Made by a program: the position numbers and the translations under genes. Below are positions 1 through 8,468 of a stretch of 24,983 nt of DNA, one piece after another. Positions within the stretch are counted from its first letter, which is position 1. The number at the start of each line of letters is the position of its first letter. The notes beneath the pieces are model-generated. The model saw only the letters and a program-made list of their open reading frames with translations, ran no database searches and was not told the DNA's origin. This stretch comes from Clostridia bacterium (GTDB lineage: Bacteria > Bacillota_A > Clostridia > Oscillospirales > CAG-272): positions 1 through 24,983 of the forward strand of contig JAFTLD010000011.1 of the NCBI GenBank assembly GCA_017452945.1. The letters run 5' to 3'.

Positions 1-7
1 AAAAATG

Positions 8-65
8 CAGAAAAGAGAGAGTTTTACGGAATTTTACTTCCGCATTACTCTCTCTTCTGTTTTTA
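8..65. terminator. Probable bidirectional rho-independent terminator
   Basis: Arms at 8-22 and 47-59 (AGAGAGAGT against ACTCTCTCT, continuing to CAG/CTG, with a two-base bulge) enclose a smaller GGAA/TTCC stem. A T-run follows on the plus strand (60-64) and an A-run at 1-5 gives a T-run on the minus strand. It could end a gene off the left edge and also the minus-strand proBAC/GH123-like unit that stops at 446. Confidence 0.75.
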
Positions 66-445
66 TTGCCAGTTTCGCATTTGTAATACAAATGCCGTCG
101 GGCTATGCCCATACCCTTATTCAAATTCTCCGATAAGGACAACACCCATTGCAGGTGATCTCCTTTTTGATACGAACGTTGGGGAGGGGCGCCCCTCACG
201 CGAAATTGGGCATTCGAAAGGGGCGGATGTAAAATCCGCCCCTTGATTGTTGGGGTGTTATGTGAGGAAATTCATTCCGTTCTTTTTGAGCAAAGAGGCA
301 CAAAGAAGAACATATTTGCTTCGCAAATCAAACGCCGAGCTCATTTCGCGCCTGCGGGCGCGACGAGGGCTTCGCGCCCTCGACCTGCGCCGCTTTTTGA
401 AAAAAGCGACGCAAAAACTTTCATGAATGGGGTTGTTGAAACTGT
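66..445. repeat. Gene-free, palindrome-rich intergenic stretch
   Basis: I see no credible gene here. Visible palindromes are GAGGGG/CCCCTC at 184-197, GGGGCGGA/TCCGCCCC around 218-241, GAGGGC/GCCCTC around 364-381, and CGCTTTTT-GA-AAAAAGCG around 390-407. The block from about 310 to 425 looks like a dispersed repeat of several small hairpins, but only one copy is in the window. The hairpin at 218-241 is not followed by a convincing T-run on either strand. Confidence 0.5.
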
Positions 446-2095
446 TTACTGAACCGCCTTGACGATCATGTCATTGATCTTTTCGCGCATTGAGAGAACG
501 GTCTCTGCATCGTGGGCGCATTTATCGAATCTGATCTCACCCAGAATCTCTTCCATTGCAGCCACAACGGCATCCTTTCCGTAATATTTTTCGGCGAGTT
601 TCATAGCGCGCATATCCTGCAGCGCATCGTAGAATACGAGAATGCGCAGCGATTCCCAAGCCGCACCGTCAAGGCCGGGGTAGACCGAATAGGTATCTCC
701 GCCCGGTACCCAGTATTCACCGCATGCGTCGAGAAAGGGGTTAATCGGGTCAATCGAGCCGCAGGTGTTATAGAAATTATAGCCCCACTGCAAAAAGCCC
801 GCAATGTCGTATTTGTACATCTGATAGCCGATCGAGCGGTTACGCCATGAGGGCATGGCCATCAGACGGTTGGAAACGTCCACGCACTGGCCGCAGCAAT
901 AGTAGGTCCAAAGTCCCTCTACCTTTGCCTCGATAAAGGGTTCGATGTGATTGTTGGAGGGAATGGGCAGGGGAACGATGCCTTGCTTGAAAAATTCGAA
1001 ATTGGAGAGCGCGTCCATGATCGGATAGCCTTCCAAAATATCAGCCACAACTGCCTTTGCTGCCTTGTAAGACTCAAGCTGCATCTCATTGGGTTCGTCC
1101 GAGATATGGAAATAGCAGCGCTTGTCGTCGCCTCTTGCCTTCATGTGCGCAAGGAACGCGGGCAGGAAGGTGCGTAAAAACGTGCTGTATTCCTCGCCCG
1201 TGGCAGCGGTTTCCCAGCCGAAAAGCTTTTTATATTCACCGTCCACGGTCGCCATCACCTTGGGTGCATGCTCCGCACCCCATTGTGTGAACAGATGCGC
1301 GATTTCAAAGTATTTGATACCTACGCGATCACACATGTCGATCCAGCGGTCAAGCTTATCAAAGCCGAAGGTGTAGGTGCTGCCATCGAGAGATACGTCG
1401 ATCAGCTGAACGGTCGTGCGCTCACCGCCCACCACCGTGTCAAGCGCGGCGGTAAAGATGGGCGTCAGCAGCAAATTGATGCCGTTTTTGCGTGCTGTGC
1501 GCGCGAAATTCTCCACGATTCTCCAATGTTCTTCGCTCCATGCGTCCACTCTGTAGTAGTTGGCAAGGCAATCAGCGTGGAACCATTGGGTCAGCAAAAG
1601 CTCCTGTTCGGGCAGTGTTGCATTGATAACGGTGACCTCAAAGCATTCTCTTGCCACCTCGTTGCCAAGGCCGTCTACCAAGGTCACGGCGGTGGGATAG
1701 GTGCCTGCGGCAAGCGAGCCATCCGGGGCAAATTCGATCCACGCGCTGCCTGTCTGATCCTTCATGATCGAGACGGCACCGCCATAGTGCAAAGGCTGCA
1801 GCAGATCGGGGTAAAGACCGGGATCTGTACGCAGATAATTTCCGTCATCGCATCCGGGGAAGGTGGGAATATCCACGGGGATGTGCTTGACGTTTCGCAC
1901 TGTGGCAAACGGAGCAAGCGCACCGTCAATGCGCACGATGGCGCGGCCTGCGTGATCGGGCTCGCTGCGGTAAAGCAGCTGCACCGAAAAACGTTCGTTT
2001 TTCAGCACGGAAAGCTTAGAGAGGGGCTTGAAGTCCTCTACCTGCTGGTCAAGAAAGCATTTTTCAAGGGAGGAGATGAGTGCTGTTTTGATCAT
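446..2095 (-). CDS. DUF4091 / GH123-like glycoside hydrolase
   Basis: A protein of 549 residues when started at the ATG at 2095. That start has GGAGG five to six bases upstream (2101-2105); a longer reading from 2161 would run into proC and lacks such a site. The N-terminal 170 residues look like a beta-rich accessory domain, followed by a TIM-barrel-like region. The motif HISDEPNE carries an Asp-Glu pair (about D333/E334); in GH123 beta-N-acetylgalactosaminidases this pair stabilises the substrate acetamido group and provides the acid/base. No signal peptide is seen, so it is probably cytoplasmic and would act on imported sugars or glycans. It starts 16 bases after proC and appears to be the last gene of the proline operon, an unexpected partner. 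The family assignment is fairly sure; the substrate is not. Confidence 0.75.
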   Translation of the reverse strand: MIKTALISSLEKCFLDQQVEDFKPLSKLSVLKNERFSVQLLYRSEPDHAGRAIVRIDGALAPFATVRNVKHIPVDIPTFPGCDDGNYLRTDPGLYPDLLQPLHYGGAVSIMKDQTGSAWIEFAPDGSLAAGTYPTAVTLVDGLGNEVARECFEVTVINATLPEQELLLTQWFHADCLANYYRVDAWSEEHWRIVENFARTARKNGINLLLTPIFTAALDTVVGGERTTVQLIDVSLDGSTYTFGFDKLDRWIDMCDRVGIKYFEIAHLFTQWGAEHAPKVMATVDGEYKKLFGWETAATGEEYSTFLRTFLPAFLAHMKARGDDKRCYFHISDEPNEMQLESYKAAKAVVADILEGYPIMDALSNFEFFKQGIVPLPIPSNNHIEPFIEAKVEGLWTYYCCGQCVDVSNRLMAMPSWRNRSIGYQMYKYDIAGFLQWGYNFYNTCGSIDPINPFLDACGEYWVPGGDTYSVYPGLDGAAWESLRILVFYDALQDMRAMKLAEKYYGKDAVVAAMEEILGEIRFDKCAHDAETVLSMREKINDMIVKAVQ

Positions 2096-2111
2096 AGTGA
2101 CCTCCAATATT

Positions 2112-2906
2112 TTATTTACCAAGTTGTTTGTTGCGCTCAAAGGATGCTTTGACCGTGTCAATCACGGTTTGCTCAAGGCCGTTTTGCTGCATTACCTTGA
2201 CGCCCTCAATGGTCGAGCCGCCGGGACTGCAGACCACAATTCTGAGCTCTTCGGGCGTGCGGGGATCGTTTTGCAGCATGAGCGCTGCGCCAAGTAACAT
2301 TTGCGAGGCGTATTCCGCTGCCTTTTCGTAGGGCAAGCCGCATTCCGCGCCCCCTTTGGCAAGCGCGTCGGCAAACATGTAAGCAAAGGCGGGACCGCAG
2401 CCCGAAACCGCGGTTGCCGCGTCAAACAAGGCTTCGTCCAAAAGATCTACCTTGCCTGCGTGCTGCATGGCATAAAGGAAGGTATCGATCTGCCCGCGGG
2501 TCGTTTTTTCGTTATAGCAATACTGAATCATTCCTTGACCTACCGCCACGGGGGTATTGGGCATGATGCGGATGACGGCAGCACCGGGGAACAGCTCACC
2601 AAGACGCGAAAGCGTCACACCTGCGCACATGCTGACAAGGCAGTAAGGGGTGGTACGCTCGTCAAGCGCGGGGGACAGCTGTGCGGCAACGTCCGAGAGC
2701 ATCTGCGGCTTGACGCCGAGAAAGATCAGGTCGCAAACGGTACAAACCGTGTCGTGATCTGACCAAGTCGCGCCTGTTTTTTTGCAAAGAGCTTGTGCTT
2801 TTTTTGTGTCGGGATCGCTGACGTACAGAGCGCAATCTGCCTTTGAAGCAGCAAGACAAAGCGCGCCGCCCATGTTGCCCGCACCGATAAATCCAATTCG
2901 TTTCAT
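2112..2906 (-). CDS. proC: Pyrroline-5-carboxylate reductase
   Basis: This enzyme reduces 1-pyrroline-5-carboxylate to L-proline with NAD(P)H, the last step of proline synthesis. The protein starts MKRIGFIGAGNMGGAL, a dinucleotide-binding Rossmann motif, and has the MPNTPVAVGQG segment and the C-terminal family signature around SGCGPAFAYMFADAL (usually SGSGPA). Its 264 residues are the normal family length. I chose the ATG at 2906 because the Rossmann strand begins there and a GAGGT site at 2914-2918 overlaps the proA stop codon. An in-frame start at 2933 would add nine residues with no family similarity. It lies 10 bases after proA and 16 before the GH123-like gene, so it is co-transcribed. 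Confidence 0.95.
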   Translation of the reverse strand: MKRIGFIGAGNMGGALCLAASKADCALYVSDPDTKKAQALCKKTGATWSDHDTVCTVCDLIFLGVKPQMLSDVAAQLSPALDERTTPYCLVSMCAGVTLSRLGELFPGAAVIRIMPNTPVAVGQGMIQYCYNEKTTRGQIDTFLYAMQHAGKVDLLDEALFDAATAVSGCGPAFAYMFADALAKGGAECGLPYEKAAEYASQMLLGAALMLQNDPRTPEELRIVVCSPGGSTIEGVKVMQQNGLEQTVIDTVKASFERNKQLGK

Positions 2907-2916
2907 ATCGTTTACC

Positions 2917-4179
2917 TCATCTGATTTGGCCATCGCCTGTAATGACGTACTTATACGTGGTCAGCTCGCAAAGCCCCATGGGGCCGCGCGCGTGCAGCTT
3001 TTGTGTGGAAATGCCCATCTCGCAGCCAAAGCCGAACTCGCCGCCATCGGTAAAGCGGGTGGACACGTTGACGTAGACCGAGGAGGAATCCACACCGCGC
3101 ACAAATGCTTGGATGGCAGCGGCGTCGGTTGCGATAATGGCCTCGGAGTGTCCCGTGGAGTGCGCTCCAATGTGAGAAATGGCCTCGTCTGCGCTGTCCA
3201 CAATGCCCACGGCCAAAATATAGTCCAAAAACTCGGTGTCAAAATCGTTCTCGCCTGCGGGAGTTGCATCAATGATCGCGCATGCGCGCGCGTCACCGCG
3301 CAGCTCTACGGGAATCTTGCCGTCAGCAGCTCGAGCATCAACCAAGCGCTGCTTGAGCAGGGGCAGAAAATCTGCCGCGATGTCCTTGTGTACAAGGCAT
3401 ACCTCGCATGCGTTGCAAACCGAGGGGCGGCTGGTCTTTGCGTTGTCCAGAATGGCAAGTGCCTTCTCAAAATCTGCACTCTTATCCACGTAAATGTGGC
3501 AGATGCCGGTACCTGTCTGAATGCAGGGGACGGTGGCGTTTTCAATGCAGGAGCGGATCAAGCCTGCGCCACCGCGCGGGATCAGCATATCCACGTAGCC
3601 GTTGGCCTTCATCAGGTCTGTTGCGCTTTGACGGGAGGTATCCTCGACAAGGTTGACAAGCTCTTCGCAAAGTCCCGCGTCGGAAAGACCCTTGCGCAAG
3701 GCGGCTACAATGGCGGCAGCCGACAAGGCCGCGTCACGACCGGGGCGCAGCACGCAAACGCTGCCCGATTTGATGGCAAGCGCAGCCGCGTCCGAGGTCA
3801 CGTTCGGACGGCTTTCGTAAATGATGGCGATCACGCCCATGGCGCAAGAGATCTTGCGCACAGTCATGCCGTTGGGACGCTCAAAATGGGCAAGCTCATG
3901 TCCCAAGGGGGAGGGGAGCGATACCACGTCCATAATGCCGTCAGCCATTCCGCGCACGCGTTTTTCGTCAAGGCGAAGTCTGTCCAGCATCACGTCCGAA
4001 ATGCGGCCGCGTGCCGCCTCCAAGTCCTTTGCGTTGGCTTCAAGAATGGCTTCGGTATCGGCCACAAGGGCATCTGCCATGGCGGTCAGCGCTGCGTCGA
4101 TCTGCTCGGTCGAATAATTTCTGATCTTGGTCACCGCGTTCTTGGCGGTGACTAAAATTTCATGGGTAGTTTTCATCAC
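2917..4179 (-). CDS. proA: Gamma-glutamyl phosphate reductase
   Basis: This enzyme reduces gamma-glutamyl phosphate to glutamate 5-semialdehyde with NADPH, the second step of proline synthesis. The protein has 420 residues, standard for the family. The catalytic cysteine lies in RPSVCNACE (about C255), and the C-terminal signature VYVNVSTRFTDGGEFGFG is followed by ISTQKLHARGPMGL. The usual RGG in the nucleotide-binding segment reads RPG here (LRPGRDA), a small deviation. Translation starts at GTG (4179) or the adjacent ATG (4176); AAAGGAG at 4188-4194, inside the end of proB, serves either. Two bases separate it from proB, so the two are coupled. Confidence 0.96.
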   Translation of the reverse strand: MMKTTHEILVTAKNAVTKIRNYSTEQIDAALTAMADALVADTEAILEANAKDLEAARGRISDVMLDRLRLDEKRVRGMADGIMDVVSLPSPLGHELAHFERPNGMTVRKISCAMGVIAIIYESRPNVTSDAAALAIKSGSVCVLRPGRDAALSAAAIVAALRKGLSDAGLCEELVNLVEDTSRQSATDLMKANGYVDMLIPRGGAGLIRSCIENATVPCIQTGTGICHIYVDKSADFEKALAILDNAKTSRPSVCNACEVCLVHKDIAADFLPLLKQRLVDARAADGKIPVELRGDARACAIIDATPAGENDFDTEFLDYILAVGIVDSADEAISHIGAHSTGHSEAIIATDAAAIQAFVRGVDSSSVYVNVSTRFTDGGEFGFGCEMGISTQKLHARGPMGLCELTTYKYVITGDGQIR

Positions 4180-4181
4180 TC

Positions 4182-4955
4182 TTATGCTCCTTTACTTGCG
4201 TGAAAACGCGTGCCGACTGCCTTGCCGTCCACGATACTGTAAAGGGCCTCGGGATCGGCACCGTTTGCAATCACCATATCGCAGCCCGCACCCGTTGCGA
4301 TCTGCGCAGCACGCAGCTTGGTGGCCATGCCGCCCGTACCGAGAGAGCTGCCTGCGCTGCCGCCCAGCGCCATGATCTGCTCGTCCAGCGCGTAGACGTC
4401 CGAGATCAGCTGTGCATCGGCATTTTTGTGCGGATCAGCGGTATAAAGGCCGTCAATATCCGAAAGCAGGATCAGGAGGTTGGCTTTGATACTCTGCGCC
4501 ACAATGGCGGCAAGCGTGTCGTTGTCCCCAATCTCGATCTCCTCGGTAGCAACCGTGTCGTTTTCGTTGATAATGGGAAGCACCGAGAGCTCCAAGAGGC
4601 GGCTCATGGTGTTCTCAAAGTTTTGGTGGCGGTCGTCATGACGCAGATCGTCTGCTGTCAATAGAATTTGCGCAACCGTGTGGTTGTATTCGGAAAAGAG
4701 CTTGTCGTAAGTATACATCAGCTCGCACTGCCCCACGGCAGCCGCAGCCTGCTTGCCTGCCACGTCACGCGGACGCGCGGGAAGTCCCAATTTGCCCACT
4801 CCCATGCCGATTGCACCGGAAGAGACCAGAATGATCTCATGTCCCGCATTTTTGAGGTCTGAGAGCACCTTGCAAAGCTGCTCGATCCTTTTGATATTCA
4901 GCCTGCCGGTGGCATGTGCCAAGGTTGACGTGCCGATTTTGACAACTGTTTTCAT
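4182..4955 (-). CDS. proB: Glutamate 5-kinase, short form without PUA domain
   Basis: This enzyme phosphorylates glutamate to gamma-glutamyl phosphate, the committed and usually proline-inhibited step. The protein has 257 residues: an amino-acid-kinase fold with KIGTSTL at 6-12, the VSSGAIG loop at 44-50, the substrate-binding stretch NENDTVATEEIEIGDND at 130-146, and GTGGMATKL at 206-214. It ends after GTRF and lacks the C-terminal PUA domain found in the roughly 367-residue E. coli type; single-domain forms are known in other bacteria. AAGGAGGGGT at 4963-4972 precedes the ATG. It is first in the proBAC operon, below an extended -10 promoter. Confidence 0.95.
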   Translation of the reverse strand: MKTVVKIGTSTLAHATGRLNIKRIEQLCKVLSDLKNAGHEIILVSSGAIGMGVGKLGLPARPRDVAGKQAAAAVGQCELMYTYDKLFSEYNHTVAQILLTADDLRHDDRHQNFENTMSRLLELSVLPIINENDTVATEEIEIGDNDTLAAIVAQSIKANLLILLSDIDGLYTADPHKNADAQLISDVYALDEQIMALGGSAGSSLGTGGMATKLRAAQIATGAGCDMVIANGADPEALYSIVDGKAVGTRFHASKGA

Positions 4956-5010
4956 GCTATGTACCCCTCCTTGTATGAAAGGATTTTAGTTGATTAAAAT
5001 AATTACATTC

Positions 5011-5039
5011 ATTATATCACATTTATATGCCAAGCGCAA
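5011..5039 (-). promoter_or_regulatory. Extended -10 promoter for proBAC
   Basis: On the minus strand TATAAT (5016-5011) is preceded by TGA, giving an extended -10. A weak -35, TTGCGC (5039-5034), lies 17 bases upstream. The implied leader is only about 50 bases, too short for a T-box riboswitch. Confidence 0.65.
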
Positions 5040-5079
5040 GAGTGTGCGGAAAAAAAGAGGCAATCGGTCTGTAAAATAA

Positions 5080-5135
5080 GCGGTAAAACAGCAGGAATTT
5101 GCTCAAAAACGAACAAATTTCTGCTACTTTACCGC
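5080..5135 (-). terminator. Long inverted repeat, probable terminator of the holA unit
   Basis: Arms at 5080-5101 and 5114-5135 form an imperfect 22-bp stem (GCGGTAAA...CAAATT type) around a 12-base loop. On the minus strand the stem is followed by TTATTTTA, a moderate U-tract. It sits between the 207-residue gene and the proB promoter, where a terminator is expected. The rest of 4972-5244 holds only this and the promoter; I see no gene in it. Confidence 0.55.
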
Positions 5136-5244
5136 TAATTCATCAGCCCGATGCAGGACTTCTGCTTTCGTTATATTGTGATTGGGTCGCTCATTCCGCG
5201 CAGGATTTTGCATTGGTGTGTAACTTTGGCTTGTGTGATAAGCT

Positions 5245-5868
5245 CTAAATACTTGTATTGATCACCGCAGCAATTTCGGATATCAACTGTTCTTTTGTGG
5301 CAAACTCTTTATGTATCACAATCTTTTTTTCGTTCACCTTTATCACGACTTTGTTTTTTCGGAATGTCAGCAAGAGCTTGTTTTCCGACTTTCGGCATAT
5401 CCCACAATATTTGCCGGGAATCTTACTGATTCCGCAGAAATAGTATCCTGTCACTGCTTTTTTGGTCGATCGCCTCAGCGTTTCCATAAAATCGGTGCTG
5501 GTGTTCAAAAAGATATCGTGCAGTAACGAGCAATACACGTTATTCTTGCGATAAACGGAATACAGCAATTCTATTTTGATAATAGAAAAATTCGTCAATC
5601 CTAAACAACACGCAACAATAAGCAGCGCGACGGGAATGTATAAGGCGAAGCGGAGATCAATGCACAAGGGGATGCAGAACAGCGGCAAGGTAAGATACTG
5701 TGCAATAATGAGCAGAATTCTCCCCGATTTTGAGGGATAGGAGTCGTTCAAGTGCCCTCTCGGGCGCAGAAGCGGGTCTTGATCATCCCGCCTTCTCCAG
5801 GGCTTTTGGTTGCGAAAGACGCGATCCGTTACTCTATAATATTCTATATAGAACTCTTTTCTCGTCAT
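5245..5868 (-). CDS. Unknown two-helix membrane protein
   Basis: I do not recognise this 207-residue protein. It starts with a basic, soluble stretch (1-49), then two hydrophobic segments at about 51-70 and 74-95, then a basic cytosolic-looking domain of about 110 residues with the cysteine pattern YYFCG...PGKYCGIC (C145, C155, C158) and a lysine-rich beta-type C-terminus. This resembles small membrane-anchored proteins with a YcxB-like tail, but that is only an impression. The ATG has AAGGAT very close upstream (two-base gap), a poor site, so translation may depend on the kinase gene that ends 22 bases earlier. Its base composition is more AT-rich than its neighbours, which may indicate later acquisition. 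Confidence 0.7.
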   Translation of the reverse strand: MTRKEFYIEYYRVTDRVFRNQKPWRRRDDQDPLLRPRGHLNDSYPSKSGRILLIIAQYLTLPLFCIPLCIDLRFALYIPVALLIVACCLGLTNFSIIKIELLYSVYRKNNVYCSLLHDIFLNTSTDFMETLRRSTKKAVTGYYFCGISKIPGKYCGICRKSENKLLLTFRKNKVVIKVNEKKIVIHKEFATKEQLISEIAAVINTSI

Positions 5869-5890
5869 ATCCTTACTGTCCGTGTATCTG

Positions 5891-6805
5891 TCAGATTTCC
5901 GGTGTAGCCTCGGGGGAATTGGTTGTCAGGAATGCGTCAACCTCGTCGGCGGTGGGCACGCTGGGTGCGGCACCGGGGCGGGAAACCGCAATCGCGCTTG
6001 CAGCGCTTGCGCGGCGGATGGCGTCGGCAGGGGTAGCCCCCTTACTGATCGCGCCAATGAAAAAGCCGGTAAAGGTATCGCCCGCAGCGGTGGTATCTAC
6101 AGCCGTGACGGCATAAATGCCGTGCGCGATGCGCTGCGCACCGTCATCGTAAATACAGCCGTCCTTGCCAAGCGTCAGCACAACCTTGAGAGAAGGGTAG
6201 GTGGCGCGAATGGCGTTCAGAATGTTGGCGGGTGCGTCGTAACCGGTCAGCTGCTTGCCCTCGGTTTCGTTGAGCAGAACGTAATCCACTTGGTCCAGCC
6301 CTGCTGCGACCAGACTCAGATCAAAGGGAGAGGGATTGAGCACAACGGTCATGCCCTTGGCCTTGGCACGCTCAATCAGGTAGGGCAGGGAGGAGATCTC
6401 GTTTTGCAGCACCAGCCAGTCGCCCGCATCAAAGTCGGCAAGCACTGCGTCCACGTAGGCGGGATCGTTGCAGCGGTTCGCACCGCCAAAGAGCAGGATG
6501 CAGTTTCTGCCGCGGGGATCGACCTGAATGATGGCGTGTCCCGTAGGCGTGTCAACCGTTCTCGTATAGGTCACGTCAACGCCCGCACTCTGCAGCATAT
6601 CGGTCAGCATGCCTCCCTCGGGGCCCACGCTGCCTGCGTGATAGGTGCATACGCCCGCACGTGCAAGCGCGACCGATTGGTTGAGTCCTTTACCGCCGCA
6701 AAAGGTGTTGCGCACGGATGATGCCAGCGTTTCGCCCTCGGCAACGAAATGATCAACCGCGTATACGTAGTCTAAATTCAAAGAGCCAAAATTCAGAATT
6801 TTCAT
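5891..6805 (-). CDS. PfkB-family sugar kinase, ribokinase-like
   Basis: This is a carbohydrate kinase of the PfkB/ribokinase superfamily, ATP-dependent and cytosolic. From the ATG at 6805 the protein has 304 residues. It shows the N-terminal GSLNLD and GGKGLNQSVALAR substrate-binding motif (G37-R49) and the second PfkB signature DTTAAGDTFTGFF (237-249), with the catalytic Asp at about 243 after the anion-hole GAG-type turn (here AAG). The start was chosen for GGAG at 6812-6815 and the family N-terminus; in-frame starts at 6829 and 6817 lack a site. Ribose is the likeliest substrate by motif, but other PfkB sugars are possible. It lies 51 bases after holA; a GCCGCC/GGCGGC hairpin (6821-6835) lies in the gap. 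No transporter or ribose regulator is adjacent. Confidence 0.88.
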   Translation of the reverse strand: MKILNFGSLNLDYVYAVDHFVAEGETLASSVRNTFCGGKGLNQSVALARAGVCTYHAGSVGPEGGMLTDMLQSAGVDVTYTRTVDTPTGHAIIQVDPRGRNCILLFGGANRCNDPAYVDAVLADFDAGDWLVLQNEISSLPYLIERAKAKGMTVVLNPSPFDLSLVAAGLDQVDYVLLNETEGKQLTGYDAPANILNAIRATYPSLKVVLTLGKDGCIYDDGAQRIAHGIYAVTAVDTTAAGDTFTGFFIGAISKGATPADAIRRASAASAIAVSRPGAAPSVPTADEVDAFLTTNSPEATPEI

Positions 6806-6856
6806 AATATTCTCCATTCTGCCGCCCATGGCGGCTCAAATTGATTCGGAAACGGT

Positions 6857-7888
6857 TTAAGAACAGATCAGCTTTTCCAGCGGTGCATAGCCTTTCGCAC
6901 CGGATTTTAACTCAGCATCGGCTAAAGCAGCAGCGCAAACGGTAGCGCGCACGCGTGCTGTAGAGATGTTACGCACGCTTTTGAGGTAGCGTGCCAGCTT
7001 ATATTCGTTCATCTTGAGTTCGGCAGCGATTTCGGGCGCGGAATAGCCTTTGTCCGCAAGTGTCTTGACGGACAGCAGTTCGCTGTATATCCCGATGATC
7101 TCACCCATAATGATCAAGGGCTCGATGCGGCGGAATTTCATATCGTCTAAAATCTGCAAGGCTTCCGCTCGCCGTCCTTCCGTGATGGCGTTGGCAAAGG
7201 CAAAGGCACCGTACTCGTTTGCGGGTGTGGCAACTGTTTCCACGTCACTTCGATTTATTTCCGTTCTGCCGTGCGAGAGAGCATAGCAGGCAACCTTATC
7301 GATCTCAAAGGCAAGGGCGAACATGTCACGGCCGCAGTAGTCAACGGTGTATGCTGCCACCTCGGGTGAAGCGTTTGCACCGTGGGCGGCATAGTGCTTT
7401 TGTGCCCATGCAGCCAGCTTTGCGGGGGTGGAGCGGTCAAATTGCACCGGAACGGCAAGCTCTGCCAGTGCGCTGAGCTGCGCGGAGGGCCTTTTGGGAA
7501 GATTGCCCGGAGCAAAGCCGTCGGCGGCAGTTGTGATGATCAGCGTATTGTAATCGTAATCCTCCAATGCGGACAAAGCCGTGCAAAGCTCTTGAAAATC
7601 GCTTTGCTTGATACCGATCAGATCGATGTCCTGCAGAATCACCAGCTTGCGGTCTGCCATCATGGGCGGGGGGGCCAAAGCATCCAAGAGCTTGTCTGCG
7701 GTATATTCGCGGCCGTCAATGACGGTGTAGTTAAAGATATCAAAGGCAGGGTCGCCGCCAAGTGTGGTGCGCGCTAATTTTAACGCAGCGTTTTTAAGGT
7801 AATCCTCCTCGCCGAAAAAGAAATAGCAAGGGCGCGGCGCGCTCTTGATTTCGCGTCGAAAATCGATCTCTTTGATGATCGGGTTCAC
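6857..7888 (-). CDS. holA: DNA polymerase III delta subunit
   Basis: The delta subunit opens the beta sliding clamp within the clamp-loader complex. The 343-residue length is typical. The N-terminal CYFFFGEEDYLKNAAL segment corresponds to the family's YLLYGEE(x)YL motif, followed by a degenerate AAA+ region (DRKLVILQDIDL near 80-91) and an all-helical C-terminus (MNEYKLARYLKS, where polymerase III delta proteins have the P-F/Y-x-V-x-K region). The start is GTG at 7888 with AAGGAGGGG at 7894-7902; a near-consensus promoter lies just upstream. Usual partners in Firmicutes such as comEC or rpsT are not visible. It is first in a unit with the PfkB kinase and the small membrane protein. Confidence 0.92.
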   Translation of the reverse strand: MNPIIKEIDFRREIKSAPRPCYFFFGEEDYLKNAALKLARTTLGGDPAFDIFNYTVIDGREYTADKLLDALAPPPMMADRKLVILQDIDLIGIKQSDFQELCTALSALEDYDYNTLIITTAADGFAPGNLPKRPSAQLSALAELAVPVQFDRSTPAKLAAWAQKHYAAHGANASPEVAAYTVDYCGRDMFALAFEIDKVACYALSHGRTEINRSDVETVATPANEYGAFAFANAITEGRRAEALQILDDMKFRRIEPLIIMGEIIGIYSELLSVKTLADKGYSAPEIAAELKMNEYKLARYLKSVRNISTARVRATVCAAALADAELKSGAKGYAPLEKLICS

Positions 7889-7920
7889 TCACACCCCTCC
7901 TTCTTGACAGACTTTACATT

Positions 7921-7949
7921 ATTATAACACCTTTTGCGCAACAAGTCAA
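7921..7949 (-). promoter_or_regulatory. Sigma-A promoter for holA
   Basis: Minus-strand TTGACT (7949-7944), a 17-base spacer and TATAAT (7926-7921) make a near-perfect sigma-A promoter. The start of transcription would fall about 25-30 bases upstream of the holA GTG. Confidence 0.85.
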
Positions 7950-8050
7950 TGAAAAATGTGAAAAGGGCGAAAAACGGGGATCTGCGTAGGTTTCTGATGC
8001 GCTGCCTGCAGAAGTTACCTTCGATACGCGATTGACAAAGGCTGTGTATT

Positions 8051-8087
8051 CCGTCCATCGGTAGGGGCTGACGTCCTCGACAGCCCG
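8051..8087 (+). repeat. GTAGGG-type hairpin repeat, copy 1
   Basis: GTAG is followed by a six-base arm GGGCTG, a ten-base loop ACGTCCTCGA and the arm CAGCCC. The 37-base copy including its CCGTCCATCG flank is identical to the inverted copy at 8664-8700. Confidence 0.85.
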
Positions 8088-8199
8088 TCTTTCTCGCCTT
8101 GTAGTACCTTATTCCTACTAAAACTTTACGTTAACAGAATATCATCGAGAGTTACTATTTTTACCAAATCGGATGATCATGGGAACGGATTCGCGCTGC

Positions 8200-8468
8200 A
8201 AAGCCTCCCCGTTGCGGGAGGGGAACCGCAGCGGAACGAGGTTGGGCGAGGCACGAGCCAAAACGAGTGACGCGATTGCGGTGGTGGGGGTTCTCATACG
8301 GACGCTCTGAACAAAAAGCGGACGAGTTGTCTCTTAATTCTTCACGATGTTTTTTTGAATGAACAGGATTCTGTTGCCCCCATGGGTAGGACGGTTTAGA
8401 ATTGTTTTGAGCGGTTTTATGGGAACCCCCACCGTCGCTTCGCGCCACCTCCCGCAGCGGGGAGGCTT
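8200..8468. repeat. MITE-like element with nested inverted repeats
   Basis: The left end (8200-8220, AAAGCCTCCCCG then GCGGGAGG) is the reverse complement of the right end (8448-8468), with one or two mismatches. Further in, 8278-8297 (GGTGGGGGTTCTCAT) pairs with 8419-8437 (ATGGGAACCCCCACC). The centre, about 8300-8415, is unrelated and non-coding. I see no transposase, so it would be non-autonomous. The reading frames crossing it are by-products of the repeat. Confidence 0.65.

Noticed and set aside
243..452. 69-residue open frame in the left gene-free region
   Set aside because: It crosses several palindromes, has no good ribosome site and no family features.
2782..4155. 457-residue open frame on the plus strand
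   Set aside because: It lies opposite proA and proC, whose signatures are complete; the predicted protein is low in structure and has no recognisable motif.
4956..5040. T-box or other riboswitch ahead of proB
   Set aside because: The leader from the likely start is only about 50 bases and lacks a terminator/antiterminator pair or T-box core sequence.
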